NCBI RefSeq assembly: GCF_007992075.1
Contig: NZ_BJZO01000002.1
Location: 26,222 to 90,221 of the forward strand
Direction of reading: 5' to 3'
Length of the DNA: 64,000 bases
Source of the DNA: Pararhodospirillum oryzae
Lineage (GTDB): Bacteria > Pseudomonadota > Alphaproteobacteria > Rhodospirillales > Rhodospirillaceae
The notes beneath the pieces are model-generated. The model did not search any database. It saw nothing but the letters and a program-made list of their open reading frames with translations, and was not told where the DNA came from. Shown here piece after piece: positions 17,900-27,752 of this stretch (its first letter is position 1; the number at the start of each line of letters is the position of its first letter). A program made the translations under genes and the position numbers.

Positions 17900-20460
17900 T
17901 GCAATGCATGGGGGGCGGCGAAAGGTCCGTTTGCCTTTCGCGCGCTCTTTTGGGGCTGGTCCTGGGGCTGGCCCTGGCCCTGGCGGTGATCCCGGGAATG
18001 GGACCGGCCCCGCTGGCGTATGCCGCCGATTCCCAGCCCAAGGCGGCCGCGGCCGCGGCCGCCGCGCCGCTGCCCGATCGCATGGACGCGGCGAACAAGG
18101 CCTGGGACAAGAGCCTGAACGCGATCGAAGCCGCCCTGGGCAAGCCCGGTCTTTCGGGCACCGACAAGGTGCTGGACGACTACGCCGCCCGCCTGCGCGC
18201 CATTCGCGAGGACGTGACCAGCCTGAACACCGAGGCCACCCAGCGCGTGGGCGAGACCGAGCGCCTGCTGAGTGCCCTGGGCCCCCCGCCCGACGAGGAG
18301 CAGGGGCCCGAACCCGCCGACATCCGCCAGCGCCGGACCACCTACACCACCGATCTGGCCACGTGGCGGGCCCGGGTGGCCAAGGCCGAGGTCGCCAGCA
18401 CCCGGGCCGAGGCCTTGCTGGGGCGCATCGCCGCCTTCCGGCGCAACACCCTGGTTTCCACGCTGTTCGATCCCACGCCCGAACCCTGGTCCTCGGTCGT
18501 GCTGAGCAAGGCCGCCGACGATACCGTGCGCGCGGTGGACATGATCGTGAGCGCGCCGGGTGAGTGGTTTTCCGGAGGGTCGGCCACCGATTCCCGGTCG
18601 CGCACCCTGGGGCTGGTGGCGTTGTGGGGCGCGGCCGGCATCGTGCTTGGCCTGGGGGGGCGCTGGTGGGTGCTGCGGCGCTTCGGGCGCCGGGTCACCG
18701 AAACCGCCCCCACCTATGCCCAGCGTACCCTGGGGGCCCTGGCCGAGGGACTGGCCAATGGCCTGTTGCCCGCCTTGCTGATGGCGGGAATGATCGCGTG
18801 GGCCCAGGTCAACCTGCAAGACGACGACCTGCTGCGCCATCTGGTTTCCAGCACCTTTCTTGCCCTTCTTGTCCTGGTCGCGGCGCGGGCCTTTACCCGT
18901 GCCGCCCTGGCCCCGGGGCTGCCCGACTGGCGTCTCACGACCCACAACGATGCCCAGGCCGTCCGGCTCAGCCGCATCATTCAAGGGTTGTCGGTGGTGC
19001 TGGCCATCGATGTTTTCCTGCTGTTGCTCGCCGATGACTTCGATCCCACGCCCGAAACGCTGTGGCTGGTGACATCGGGCCTCAAGCTGATGGAAGGCGC
19101 CATCCTGGTGCGCCTGTCCGGACGCGATCTGTGGAGCAATGGCATCCATCCCACCGAGGAAGCCGCCACCGGCGTCTCGCTTGCCCATGACGACGACGAA
19201 AGCGCCTTGAGCGCCCGTCGCCTGCTGTGGCTGGGGCGCGGACTGGTGTTGCTCACGGCCATCGTGGGCATGCTGGCCGGCCTGTTCGGCTATGGTCGCC
19301 TGGGGAGCTTCCTGATCAATGGCCTGCTGGCCAGCTGCGCCCTGATGGGCGGGGCCTTGATCGTGCGCGGGGTGCTGCGGGATCTGACCGGGCTGCTCAC
19401 CCGGTCGGCCTGGCTGCGCACCCGCCTGGGATGGGGGGAAACCGGCCAGTCACGCGCCGGTTTCTGGATGCGGGCAACCATTGATATCGGGCTGCTGCTG
19501 GGGCTCGTTTATCTCGGCGCCCCGGTGTGGGGCGTGCCCTCGCAAGAAGTGGTGGATACGGTTGTCACCTTGCTGACCGGCATCAAGGTGGGCAGCGTCA
19601 CCATTTCGGTGGTCGACATCTCGGTGGGCATCGGGGTGTTCCTGGGGGCCATGGCCTTCACCCGCATGATCCAAAGCACCTTGCAGCGCAAGGTGCTGGT
19701 GCAGACGGGCATGGACCCCGGGGTGCGACACTCGCTAACCACCGGGTTGGGCTATCTCGGGGCCATCGTTGCCTCGGCCCTGGCGGTGGCCACCATGGGC
19801 ATCGATCTCACCAACGTGGCCCTGATCGCCGGCGCCTTGTCGGTTGGTATCGGCTTCGGCTTGCAAAACATCGTGAATAACTTCGTGTCGGGTCTGATCA
19901 TCCTGGTTGAACGGCCGATCAAGGTGGGAGACTGGGTGATCATCAACGGCAACGAAGGCCTGGTGAAACGCATCAGCTTCCGGGCGACCGAGCTGGAGAC
20001 GTTTACCCAGGCGGCGATCATCTTGCCGAACGCCGAAATTCTGTCGCGTCCCTTCACCAACCTGACCCACCGCAACCGTCTGGGACGCATTGATGTCGCG
20101 GTGGGCGTGGCCTATGGCTCGGACACCGATCTCGTCAAGAAGGTGCTGCTTGAGGTTATCAATGCCCATGAGCAGGTTTTGCCCCTGCCAGCGCCTTGGG
20201 TGGTGTTCAAGGATTTTGGCGACAGCGCCCTGATCTTCGAGGTTCGCGCCTATACCGCCAACGTGATGAACCGGATGTCGATCGCCAGCGACCTGCGCTA
20301 CGGGATCGATCGTCGCTTTCGCGAGGAGAACATCTCGATTCCGTTCCCCCACCGGGTTCTGGTTCCGGCGGCCGGGTCGATTCTGGCCCCGGTCTCCCTT
20401 CCGGCCCAGCCTCCTGGCGCGGTGTCCCCCCATTGGGAGACCGACGAGCCAGACGATTGA
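17896..20460 (+). CDS. Large MscS-family mechanosensitive channel (DUF3772-type)
   Basis: An 854-residue membrane protein. A signal peptide (LLGLVLGLALALAVIPGMG) leads to a periplasmic helical region (about residues 50-220, DUF3772-like). About eight membrane segments follow, and then the MscS core: pore-lining LIAGALSVGIGFGLQNIVNN near 650 and the beta-domain ILVERPIKVGDWVIIN. The C-terminal vestibule FKDFGDSALIFEVRAY is conserved. It probably releases solutes during hypo-osmotic shock. Coupled by overlap to malQ, an unusual pairing that may link it to osmolyte glucan or trehalose turnover. The first three in-frame ATGs are close together; the overlapping one is listed. Confidence 0.88.
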   Translation: MMQCMGGGERSVCLSRALLGLVLGLALALAVIPGMGPAPLAYAADSQPKAAAAAAAAPLPDRMDAANKAWDKSLNAIEAALGKPGLSGTDKVLDDYAARLRAIREDVTSLNTEATQRVGETERLLSALGPPPDEEQGPEPADIRQRRTTYTTDLATWRARVAKAEVASTRAEALLGRIAAFRRNTLVSTLFDPTPEPWSSVVLSKAADDTVRAVDMIVSAPGEWFSGGSATDSRSRTLGLVALWGAAGIVLGLGGRWWVLRRFGRRVTETAPTYAQRTLGALAEGLANGLLPALLMAGMIAWAQVNLQDDDLLRHLVSSTFLALLVLVAARAFTRAALAPGLPDWRLTTHNDAQAVRLSRIIQGLSVVLAIDVFLLLLADDFDPTPETLWLVTSGLKLMEGAILVRLSGRDLWSNGIHPTEEAATGVSLAHDDDESALSARRLLWLGRGLVLLTAIVGMLAGLFGYGRLGSFLINGLLASCALMGGALIVRGVLRDLTGLLTRSAWLRTRLGWGETGQSRAGFWMRATIDIGLLLGLVYLGAPVWGVPSQEVVDTVVTLLTGIKVGSVTISVVDISVGIGVFLGAMAFTRMIQSTLQRKVLVQTGMDPGVRHSLTTGLGYLGAIVASALAVATMGIDLTNVALIAGALSVGIGFGLQNIVNNFVSGLIILVERPIKVGDWVIINGNEGLVKRISFRATELETFTQAAIILPNAEILSRPFTNLTHRNRLGRIDVAVGVAYGSDTDLVKKVLLEVINAHEQVLPLPAPWVVFKDFGDSALIFEVRAYTANVMNRMSIASDLRYGIDRRFREENISIPFPHRVLVPAAGSILAPVSLPAQPPGAVSPHWETDEPDD

Positions 20461-20491
20461 GCCCGGTTTGACCCACCTCGCGCAAAAAAAG

Positions 20492-20551
20492 AAGGGGCCC
20501 TCCGGCCCCTTCCCATTTCGCGCAAAAAAGGAAGGGGCCGGAGGGCCCCTT
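20492..20551. terminator. Paired hairpins forming a bidirectional terminator
   Basis: AAGGGGCC-CTCC-GGCCCCTT (20492-20511) and its exact reverse complement AAGGGGCC-GGAG-GGCCCCTT (20532-20551) are each self-complementary. Each is preceded by TCGCGCAAAAAA. The two can form separate hairpins or one long stem. They lie just after the mscS stop and about 80 bases from the end of the convergent luxR-type gene. Confidence 0.7.
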
Positions 20552-20626
20552 CAAGGTGGTCATGGGATGATAGAGAGCATAGTCACGATGAGCGCGCACG
20601 CGGCATCGCACATCATGGTGAGAACC

Positions 20627-21568
20627 TTACATAACCCGCCGCGTTTCGGAAATGGCGGATTCCCACAAGGCGGAGGTCATCGCCGCTTCGGGGGCGTTTG
20701 AGCGCAAAAGGCCAAGGCTGAGCGCGCGGGCCACCGCCTGGGCCGTGGTCCGCGCCGACAGCTTGCGCCGGGCGGAGCGCAGGCGATGTTCAATGGTGCG
20801 CTCGGCAAGGCGCAGGTGATCGGCCATTTCGCTGACCTGGCACCCCCGCGCCGCCCACAGCAGACAATCGCGCTCCCGGTCGGACAGCTGCACCACCCGG
20901 TCGTGGGGATTAAGCCGGTTGTCGAACAGGGGAAATTTCTGCATGGCGTCGTGAAACAGATACGCCATCAAGATGAGCGATGGCCCATAGTGGCGGGTCA
21001 GCTCGTCCCAATCCTCGTCACCGAGGCCGGTGGCGCTGAGGAAGAGACCGCCCGGGCTGGATTCACGCCCAAAGCGCAACGGGACGCTGACCCCATTGCG
21101 CACGCCAAAGGCCAGGGCATCGCGCCATACCGCTTCCTCGCGCCTCGCGTGGGTCAGGCGCGTTCGCAGATGGCGCCAGGAGGCCGGTTGATCGAAGCGA
21201 AAGGCCCACTGCACCACGATATCGTGACGGAGATGCTCGTTTTGTTCGTACTGGGTCACGAAATCGGCGGGAAAATGGGTCCGGTACAGGGTTTCACGGT
21301 GCAGATCGGCGCGCAGGTGGGGTGAAAACACCCCGCCATAGGAGACATGCGGAAACCCCAGACGGTCGAAAGTTTCTCGCATCTGCGTCCAGCATTCTCC
21401 CGCCGTCGCGCAATTCCTGAGCCTGGCCGTGAAATCCTCCACCGCCAAGTCCAGAGGGGCTTCCGTGCTGATCCAAAGCTCGCTCACCGCCGGTGTCCAT
21501 AAGTCATCCACATATCCACTACACCAAGAGACTCTGCCTTCTTGTGGCGGGGCGCGCAAGATCTCCAT
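20627..21568 (-). CDS. LuxR-family regulator with autoinducer-binding-like domain
   Basis: A 313-residue protein with an N-terminal domain resembling Autoind_bind (about residues 30-200; RLGFPHVSYGGVFSPH, FVTQYEQNEHLRHDIVVQWA, RNGVSVPLRFGRESSPGGLF) and a C-terminal LuxR helix-turn-helix (LSDRERDCLLWAARGCQVSEMADHLRLAERTIEHRL). No luxI lies in the window, so this is a LuxR solo or acts on another signal. Start uncertain: the ATG at 21568 is chosen because upstream residues are AT-rich and lack domain similarity; 21607 is possible. The upstream 21580-21740 stretch is notably AT-rich. Confidence 0.75.
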   Translation of the reverse strand: MEILRAPPQEGRVSWCSGYVDDLWTPAVSELWISTEAPLDLAVEDFTARLRNCATAGECWTQMRETFDRLGFPHVSYGGVFSPHLRADLHRETLYRTHFPADFVTQYEQNEHLRHDIVVQWAFRFDQPASWRHLRTRLTHARREEAVWRDALAFGVRNGVSVPLRFGRESSPGGLFLSATGLGDEDWDELTRHYGPSLILMAYLFHDAMQKFPLFDNRLNPHDRVVQLSDRERDCLLWAARGCQVSEMADHLRLAERTIEHRLRSARRKLSARTTAQAVARALSLGLLRSNAPEAAMTSALWESAISETRRVM

Positions 21569-21781
21569 CGCGGCGCTTGTGAAATACCCTTTGTGCACAA
21601 AAAACATGGGATTGAGTTTATCTCTGCGACAAAAAAGCACTTTATGATAGATAATATAAAACAACACCCCTTGAATGATCCCTTTTGGGAGGGGTTCCGA
21701 CTCGATTTTTTATTATTTGGTACTGTTTTACCGTAAACGAGGCAAAATAAAGCGCCTCCCGCACCTCGCGGCGCGGAGGCG

Positions 21782-23611
21782 TCAGCGAACCGCGACGGCA
21801 TCGCTTTCGCCCGTCGCGCTCGCCGCCTGCTCCAGGCGGCGGTACAAGGCCGGATCCAGGTCGTAGACATCGCGGTTGAAGCGAAGCGGCGCTCCCGGCC
21901 GGGTGGTGTCGGCCCAGGCGGTAATGTAGGCGAGATGGACGGGAACGCGCCATGCGAGGCGGACGACCCGGGGACGCGGCCCCCGGAAACTCGCCGCCGA
22001 TTGCCCTGGTCGGGCCGTGAAATGGGCCAGCAGGTAGTCGGCCAGGCCCGCCGGATCTTGCACCCGCACGCACCCATGGCTGACGGCGCGAAACGACCGC
22101 GAGAAGACGGCGCGCGAGTTGGTGTCGTGCAGGTAGACGGCGTACTGGTTCGGGAACATGAACTTGACGCTGCCCAGGGGATTGCTGGGGCCCGGGTCCT
22201 GGCGCAGACGGTAGGCGCGGGCCGCGTGGTGGGTCCGTTCCCAATCCACGGCATCGCTGGCCGTTTCCGGGGCTGGCGTGCTGGTGCGGGGCAGCACGGT
22301 GAACCCCCGGCGCGCCAGGTAGGCCGGATCCTCCACCTGACGGGGGATTACTTCCTCCCGCGCGATGGAAATGGGAACGTTCCAGTAGGGATTGAATTCC
22401 ATGTACTCGATTTCGTCGCTGAACAGCGGCGTCGGATCGTTCGGCCGTCCAACCGCCACCGGCATGCGCAAGGCCTCGCGGGGGCCCGCGTTCAAGAACA
22501 GCTCATATTGCGGCACGTTGACGAAAATATTCACCGCGCCCAGGTCTCGGGGCAGCAGGCGCCAGCGCTCCAGGGCGACGCGGATCTGGTCCACGCGCTC
22601 GGTGCCGCCCCGGGTCAGTTCGCCCAGGGACGCGGGGCCCAGGACGCCGTCCACGGCCAGGCCGTGGTGGGTCTGAAAGGCCCGGACCGCCTGGGTCATG
22701 GCGTCGTCGAAAAGGGAAGCGTCGCGGCTGGCCCCCGCCGTCAGCTCGCCCAGGGCGATCAGGCGCTGGCGCGCCGCCGCCACGCGGGGACCGCGGTCGC
22801 CGGGACGCAGCGAGGGGCCCTCGGCGATCGGGGCCGCCGCCGGGGTGTGGGGGGCGCGGGCCTGCCACCGCGCCAGGGCCGCGATCAGCAGACGGTACTG
22901 GGGCGAGGCGGGCTCCAGGGAAGCCAGGAAGGCCTTGGGGTCGGGGGCCGCCGCCGCGTTGCCGATCAGGGTTTCGATCGTCCAGCCCTCTTCGCGGCTC
23001 AGCAGGTCGGCGCGCTGGTCAAAAGGCACCAGACGGCGCGTTTGTCCCAACAGGCGGTCGCAGGCGAACAGCACGAAGGCGCGGCTGATCAGGGCGTCGG
23101 CGACCAGTTCGTTTTCCGGAGTCCCCACCGCCAGACGAGCGTGAATCGCGTCAAGCTGGTACATGGTCGGATCAAGGCCCTCGGCGGCGGCGGCGCTCAG
23201 GCTTGCCAGCACGGCCTTGCCGCGCGGCGAGGCGCCTTCGGCGGTCATCCACACGGGCACGAAATTGCGGGCCGCGTACAGGGGCATCAAGGCCTGGCCC
23301 AGGGCATCGGTGCCCAGCGCGGTCACCAGGATGGCGGGCGGAGGCGCGACAAGGCCGGTTCCGTCGGCAAGCCCGGCCGGCGCGCCAGGAGCGGGCGCGG
23401 CGGCCGGCACGCTTTCCGGGCTGCTTCCGGGGTCGGCGGTGGTCGCTTCACTGGTTCCCATCCCCAGCGCGGTGGTCAGGAGAATCCCGGCCAGCACAGG
23501 CCCGACTCCCGTTCCCGTGCCGGATTTCACGACTCCCCGGGGGCGCCAAACCCGCGACGGGCTTGCACTCGTTTGCATGAACATGGGAAAAGACTGGCGA
23601 CCGAACCACAT
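21782..23611 (-). CDS. L,D-transpeptidase (YcbB/LdtD type)
   Basis: A 609-residue exported protein that forms 3-3 cross-links in peptidoglycan. An N-terminal hydrophobic export segment lies near residues 35-52 (VGPVLAGILLTTALGMG). A Pro/Ala linker, a scaffold region and a peptidoglycan-binding repeat (RVAAARQRLIALGE; AVRAFQTHHGLAVDGVLGP, about 300-350) follow. The YkuD catalytic domain comes last, with HGCVR and the catalytic Cys at about residue 514. The ATG at 23611 is supported by GGAGG six bases upstream, so the much longer open frame is rejected. Monocistronic, between the LuxR-type gene and a divergent membrane protein. Confidence 0.92.
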   Translation of the reverse strand: MWFGRQSFPMFMQTSASPSRVWRPRGVVKSGTGTGVGPVLAGILLTTALGMGTSEATTADPGSSPESVPAAAPAPGAPAGLADGTGLVAPPPAILVTALGTDALGQALMPLYAARNFVPVWMTAEGASPRGKAVLASLSAAAAEGLDPTMYQLDAIHARLAVGTPENELVADALISRAFVLFACDRLLGQTRRLVPFDQRADLLSREEGWTIETLIGNAAAAPDPKAFLASLEPASPQYRLLIAALARWQARAPHTPAAAPIAEGPSLRPGDRGPRVAAARQRLIALGELTAGASRDASLFDDAMTQAVRAFQTHHGLAVDGVLGPASLGELTRGGTERVDQIRVALERWRLLPRDLGAVNIFVNVPQYELFLNAGPREALRMPVAVGRPNDPTPLFSDEIEYMEFNPYWNVPISIAREEVIPRQVEDPAYLARRGFTVLPRTSTPAPETASDAVDWERTHHAARAYRLRQDPGPSNPLGSVKFMFPNQYAVYLHDTNSRAVFSRSFRAVSHGCVRVQDPAGLADYLLAHFTARPGQSAASFRGPRPRVVRLAWRVPVHLAYITAWADTTRPGAPLRFNRDVYDLDPALYRRLEQAASATGESDAVAVR

Positions 23612-23970
23612 GGAAAGCCTCCGAAATACAGACACCCTTTCGCCCACGACCACGGGGGTGCGGGGTATCCGCCGGCGCGGTGTTGTCTCGCTTCCCGGTG
23701 CGAGCCGGAAGCGGTTGCTCCACTCTTGCAACAATGGGGACCCACCCCCTCGGAGTCCAGGGGACACGGGAAAACGAGGATCCCAATCGTGCTTTTTTGG
23801 CACCATGGTGCCATTTTACAACAGTCTCTTCCTTCCTTTTCCCGCTCTTTGTGGGGAAACGCGCGCTGCTTCGCGCCGCGAGGTGGTTGACGATCCTGTT
23901 CCAGTCCCGGCACCTTCGATCGTTGTCATTCTCGTCGGCCTGTTTTTCCCAACACCGGATGATCGGACCC
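23612..23970. other. Divergent intergenic region
   Basis: About 360 bases between the divergent transpeptidase and membrane-protein genes. It presumably carries both promoters. Open frames cross it on both strands, but they have no ribosome sites or recognisable domains. I see no clear operator or hairpin. Confidence 0.35.
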
Positions 23971-24366
23971 ATGATTTCCCTTCGCACCCTGCGCGCCGCG
24001 CAGCCCTTGCCCGGCGTCGTTCTGGCCGGTGTCGCGGCGGTGATCGCCACGCGCCTGCGCTACGATCTTGTCGAACCCGAAGCCATGGGAGCCGCGTGTC
24101 AGGCGGCGGGGCCGTGGTGGTGTGGCCCCCGGCGGGGCCTGATCATGCTCACGGAATGGAAGATGATCGGCCTGGCCGCGCTGCTGCTGGCCTTGCTGGC
24201 CTGGGGGCGCCATCTGCGCCGGGGCGATCCCACCGCGCTGGCGCTGGCGGCCCTGGCGGTGGGCGGGGTCGGGATCGTGCTTTACAACGCCACCGCCTCC
24301 ACCGCCGCCCTGGTCGCGGCCGGGCTGGTCCTGGCTTTGTACCGCAACCGGGACGCCACGGCCTGA
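23971..24366 (+). CDS. Small membrane protein of unknown function
   Basis: A 131-residue protein with three to four hydrophobic segments (LPGVVLAGVAAVIA, MIGLAALLLALLAWG, LALAALAVGGVGIVLYNAT, AALVAAGLVLALY) and a Cys-containing loop (GAACQAAGPWWCGPRRG) between the first two. No family recognised. It converges with the GH17 gene across a perfect palindrome. An ATG at 23959 is an alternative start. The Cys pair in a presumed periplasmic loop could form a disulfide. Confidence 0.55.
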   Translation: MISLRTLRAAQPLPGVVLAGVAAVIATRLRYDLVEPEAMGAACQAAGPWWCGPRRGLIMLTEWKMIGLAALLLALLAWGRHLRRGDPTALALAALAVGGVGIVLYNATASTAALVAAGLVLALYRNRDATA

Positions 24367-24374
24367 GGGCAGGC

Positions 24375-24398
24375 CCGGGGGGAGGCGCCTCCCCCCGG
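24375..24398. terminator. Perfect 24-bp palindrome between convergent genes
   Basis: CCGGGGGGAGGC followed immediately by its reverse complement, starting nine bases after one stop and ending 24 bases before the opposite one. There is no T-run, so factor-dependent or bidirectional termination is only likely. Confidence 0.5.
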
Positions 24399-24421
24399 AG
24401 CGTAAGGACACGAACCCGGCG

Positions 24422-26014
24422 TCAGCCCTGGGGGCGGGCCGGGAACAGACGCCCGCGCAGGAAGGCCAGTTCGGCCGAGATCGCCTCGCGGCACGCAAAC
24501 GCCAGCCCCAGGCAGACCACGGCCCAGGCCTGGGACTCGGTGTTCAGCATCGAGTCGATGGTCAGCGGGCCACAAACCAGGATCACCAGGCCCATCCAGG
24601 CCTCGGCCGCCGCGCTCGCGGGGCGGTCCCCCGGTTGTCCGCCGGCCGCCCGGGGCCAGGCGAGGCTGAGCATGGGGAGCACGAACGCCAAGGTGAGAAA
24701 GTCCCGGTGGCGGCCGTCGGCGGCCATCGCCAGGGCGGCGTAGGTGGCCGGGGCCAGCACCAGCCAGCGCCAGATCAAGGCGAGGCGCGGGGGCAGGGCG
24801 GGCAGGCCGGCGCAGGCCCGGGCCAGCACCACGCCACCGGCTCCGGCCAGCAGCCACAGGTAAAGCCCCCAGGCGGTGATCATCGGCCCCATGGCGAAAT
24901 CCAGGGCCTGGGCGCCGAAGGCCCACGCCACCGATCCGGTGGCGGCGCCCACCAGGGCAAGGCCGGTGGTCCGCGCCTGACCCAGGGGCGAAACGGCCCC
25001 GGCCGGAGCGAGGATCAGCGCGAGGGCGAGGCCGGCCAGGGCGGCGGCCGCGCCGGTGCCCCAGTGCGACCATTCGCGCACGGGGCCCTGCAACGGGAAC
25101 TTGGGAGCCCGGCTGGCGTCCAGGACCCCCCAGAATCCGCCCACCGTACCCTCGGGCCCACGCTTCCAGGGCTGATCAATGCCCTCGATCACGTTGTAGG
25201 GTACCCCCAGGGCGTCGGCCTGCTGGGCGAATTCGCGCAGGAACCGGGCCTCGTTGACCAGGGTCGGCGCGGCCTCGCCCCGGGTGCGTCCGGCGCTGGG
25301 CCAGCCGATTTCGCCAATCTGCAACGGCTTGCCGGGGAAGGTTGCCCGCGCGGTGTCGATGATGGTGCGCACGTGGGCCTGCACCTTGTCGATGCTCACC
25401 GGCGTGGGGTCGTCCCAGTAGGGCAGCACGTGGATGGTCATCAGGTCGACCGCGTCGGCGACCACCGGGTTGCGCCGCCAGAATTCATAGATGTCGGCGT
25501 AGGTGACGGGCAGCGTGGTCCGCGCCTTGACCGAGCGAATGATGTCGGCCAGCTGCTCCCCGGTCATTTCCCGGCGCAGCAAGACTTCGTTGCCCACCAC
25601 CAGCGCCTTGACGGCGTCGGGATGGGCGTGGGCCAGGGCCAGGGCGGCGTCGATCTCCTTGGCGTTGCGCTTGTCGTCGGCGCCGATCCACATCCCCACC
25701 AGAACCTTGAGCCCCGCCGCCTGGGCGGCCGGAATCGCCTCGCCCTCGTGGCCGACCGACGAGTAAATGCGGATGCAGTCGGTCATGGTGCGCAGGTGGG
25801 CCATGTCGGCGGCGATGGCGCCGGGCGGCAGGGTGAAGCCCTTGTCCTGGGGCGCCGTGTTGCCGTTGGAGGGCGCGTAGGACAGGCATTGCAGGTGTCC
25901 GTCGGGAATGTCGGGCATCGCGATCGGCCGGCCCAGCCACGCCCACAGGGCGATGAACAGGACGCCGACCAGCACGGGGCCGCCAACGGTGGGAAGAAGC
26001 AAGGCTGGGCGCAT
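24422..26014 (-). CDS. Membrane-bound GH17 beta-1,3-glucanase/glucosyltransferase
   Basis: A 530-residue protein. An N-terminal membrane anchor (VLVGVLFIALWAWLG) precedes a GH17 domain at about residues 45-310: CLSYAPSNGN, IRIYSSVGHEG, ALVVGNEVLLRREMTG with the acid/base Glu, and LQIGEIGWPSAGRTR with the nucleophile Glu. The last 200 residues hold about seven membrane segments. Bacterial GH17 proteins of this build remodel beta-1,3 or cyclic glucans in the periplasm. It may cooperate with a glucan synthase located elsewhere. Converges with the small membrane protein. Confidence 0.85.
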   Translation of the reverse strand: MRPALLLPTVGGPVLVGVLFIALWAWLGRPIAMPDIPDGHLQCLSYAPSNGNTAPQDKGFTLPPGAIAADMAHLRTMTDCIRIYSSVGHEGEAIPAAQAAGLKVLVGMWIGADDKRNAKEIDAALALAHAHPDAVKALVVGNEVLLRREMTGEQLADIIRSVKARTTLPVTYADIYEFWRRNPVVADAVDLMTIHVLPYWDDPTPVSIDKVQAHVRTIIDTARATFPGKPLQIGEIGWPSAGRTRGEAAPTLVNEARFLREFAQQADALGVPYNVIEGIDQPWKRGPEGTVGGFWGVLDASRAPKFPLQGPVREWSHWGTGAAAALAGLALALILAPAGAVSPLGQARTTGLALVGAATGSVAWAFGAQALDFAMGPMITAWGLYLWLLAGAGGVVLARACAGLPALPPRLALIWRWLVLAPATYAALAMAADGRHRDFLTLAFVLPMLSLAWPRAAGGQPGDRPASAAAEAWMGLVILVCGPLTIDSMLNTESQAWAVVCLGLAFACREAISAELAFLRGRLFPARPQG

Positions 26015-26165
26015 GAAGAGGGAAACTCCCCGGGCAAGAGCAAAAGCAAGACGAGACGGCGGGCGGGCGTCCCCATCCCCTGTTCGGGCCGGACGAAAGG
26101 CACCGGGGCCTTGCGACGAAGGCCCCGGCTGGAAGCAGGGCGGGGCGGTCCGGCGCGGGTGTGTT

Positions 26166-26268
26166 TGAGCTTGTCAGGGAAAAGTGGAAACCGCTTTTCC
26201 CGAAGAGACAAACTCAAACAAGGGGATCCGGAGTCTGTCCGCTTCAACGGGAAACGGACGGAACTCTA
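26166..26268 (-). repeat. Composite palindromic repeat, family A, copy 2
   Basis: Read on the minus strand it starts at the TAG stop of the aminotransferase gene and runs through GTTCCGTCCGTTTC/GAAGCGGAC and then GAGTTTGTC...GGAAAAGCGG/CCACTTTTCCCTGACAAGCTC. Same order and orientation relative to the gene stop as at phoH and at 33360. Confidence 0.85.
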
Positions 26269-27585
26269 ATCGAGGGTGCGCAGGATGGTGGCCAGTCCCT
26301 CGACCAGACGGGCGAGGTCCTCGCGTTCGGCGATCAGCGGCGGGGCCAGGGCGATGGTGTCGCCCGTGGTGCGGATCAGGAAACCGGCCTCGTAGGCTTT
26401 CAAGAACGCCTGGGTCGCGCGCTGGGTCGGCTGGCCGGGAATGGGGTCCAGCTCGATGGCGCCCACCAGGCCATAGTTGCGGATGTCGATGACATGGGGC
26501 AGGCCGCGCAGGGCGTGCAGGCTGTCTTCCCAGAAGCCCGCCAGCTCGGGGCCCCGGGTCAACAGGCCTTCCTCGGCATAGGTGTCCAAGGTGGCGAGCG
26601 CGGCGGCGGTGGCGATCGGATTGCCCGAATAGGTGTAGCCGTGGAAGAACTCGATTCCTTCCCCGGGGCCATTCATGAAGGCGTCGTGAATGCCCCGGCT
26701 CGCGATCACCGCCCCCATGGGCACCACGCCGTTGGTCAGGCCCTTGGCCACCGTCACCAGGTCGGGGGTGACGCCAAAGGCATGGGTCGCGAACGGCGCC
26801 CCCAGGCGGCCGAACCCGGTGATCACCTCGTCGAAAATCAAGAAAATGCCGTGGCGGGTGCACAGCGCGCGCAGGCGTTCCAGATAGCCGCGCGGCGGCA
26901 GCAGCACCCCGGTCGAGCCCGCCACCGGCTCGACGATCACGGCGGCGATGGTCGAGGGATCGTGCAGGGCGATCAGGCGTTCCAGATCGTCGGCGAACTC
27001 GGCGCCGTGCTCGGGCAGGCCGCGCGAAAAGGCGTTGCGCTCCGGGGCGTGGGTATGGCGCAGGTGATCGACCCCGGGCAGCAGCGGGCCAAAGGCCTTG
27101 CGGTTGGCGCCGATGCCCCCCACCGACAGGCCGCCGAAGTTGACGCCGTGATAGCCCCGCTCGCGTCCGATCAGCCGGAAGCGTCCGGGCTCGCCCCGGG
27201 CACGGTGGGCGGCCAGCGCGATCTTGAGCGCGGTTTCAACCGATTCGGATCCCGAATTGGTGAAGAACACATGCTCCAGCCCGTCGGGAAACAGGCCGGC
27301 CAGCCGGGTGGCCAGCTCGAAGACCTGGGGATGGGCCATCTGGAAGGGGGGGGCGTAGTCCATCTCGCCCACCTGGCGGCGGATGGCCTCGACGATGCGC
27401 GGCCGGTTGTGGCCGGCGTTCACGCACCACAGGCCGGAAATGGTGTCCATCACCTGGCGGCCGTCGTGGGTGGTGTAATACAGCCGGTCGGCCCCGACCA
27501 GCAGGCGCGGCGCCTTCTTGAACTGGCGGTTGGCGGTGAACGGCATCCAATAGGCGTCAAGATCGGTGGGAACGGGCACAACCAT
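26266..27585 (-). CDS. Class III aminotransferase (beta-alanine/omega-amino acid:pyruvate type)
   Basis: A 439-residue PLP-dependent aminotransferase. It opens LDAYWMPFTANRQFKKAPRL, characteristic of omega-amino acid:pyruvate aminotransferases. The PLP phosphate-binding FFTNSGSESVETALKIA is near residue 107, the ring-stacking Asp is in IFLIFDEVITGFGR near 245, and the PLP Lys is in DLVTVAKGLTNGVVPMG near 278. It probably converts beta-alanine or another terminal amine to a semialdehyde, and may link functionally to the amine locus at 7-12 kb (inference). Monocistronic, with a family A repeat at its stop. Confidence 0.9.
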   Translation of the reverse strand: MVVPVPTDLDAYWMPFTANRQFKKAPRLLVGADRLYYTTHDGRQVMDTISGLWCVNAGHNRPRIVEAIRRQVGEMDYAPPFQMAHPQVFELATRLAGLFPDGLEHVFFTNSGSESVETALKIALAAHRARGEPGRFRLIGRERGYHGVNFGGLSVGGIGANRKAFGPLLPGVDHLRHTHAPERNAFSRGLPEHGAEFADDLERLIALHDPSTIAAVIVEPVAGSTGVLLPPRGYLERLRALCTRHGIFLIFDEVITGFGRLGAPFATHAFGVTPDLVTVAKGLTNGVVPMGAVIASRGIHDAFMNGPGEGIEFFHGYTYSGNPIATAAALATLDTYAEEGLLTRGPELAGFWEDSLHALRGLPHVIDIRNYGLVGAIELDPIPGQPTQRATQAFLKAYEAGFLIRTTGDTIALAPPLIAEREDLARLVEGLATILRTLD

Positions 27586-27752
27586 GGCAAGGGCCCTTTG
27601 TCGGGAGGGGGCGGCTCTCGGCCCCGGGACCCTTTCGCTTCGGACGGCGTGCGCGGGCCAGGCCGGAGCGAAAGGGGAATACCTGTTGTCCCTGGCATCG
27701 GTCAGGGAAAGGAGAGCCCTCGATTTCCCCCAAGGAAAAAAGAGGATATCTC

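Noticed and set aside
20627..21568. Quorum-sensing luxI/luxR pair
   Set aside because: No luxI-type synthase gene is found anywhere in the window; only the regulator is present.
27630..27676. Inverted repeat CCCTTTCGCT...AGCGAAAGGG between the aminotransferase and lipoprotein genes
   Set aside because: A 27-base loop and no T-run; a better terminator for the lipoprotein gene exists at 27753-27804, so this one is left unassigned.
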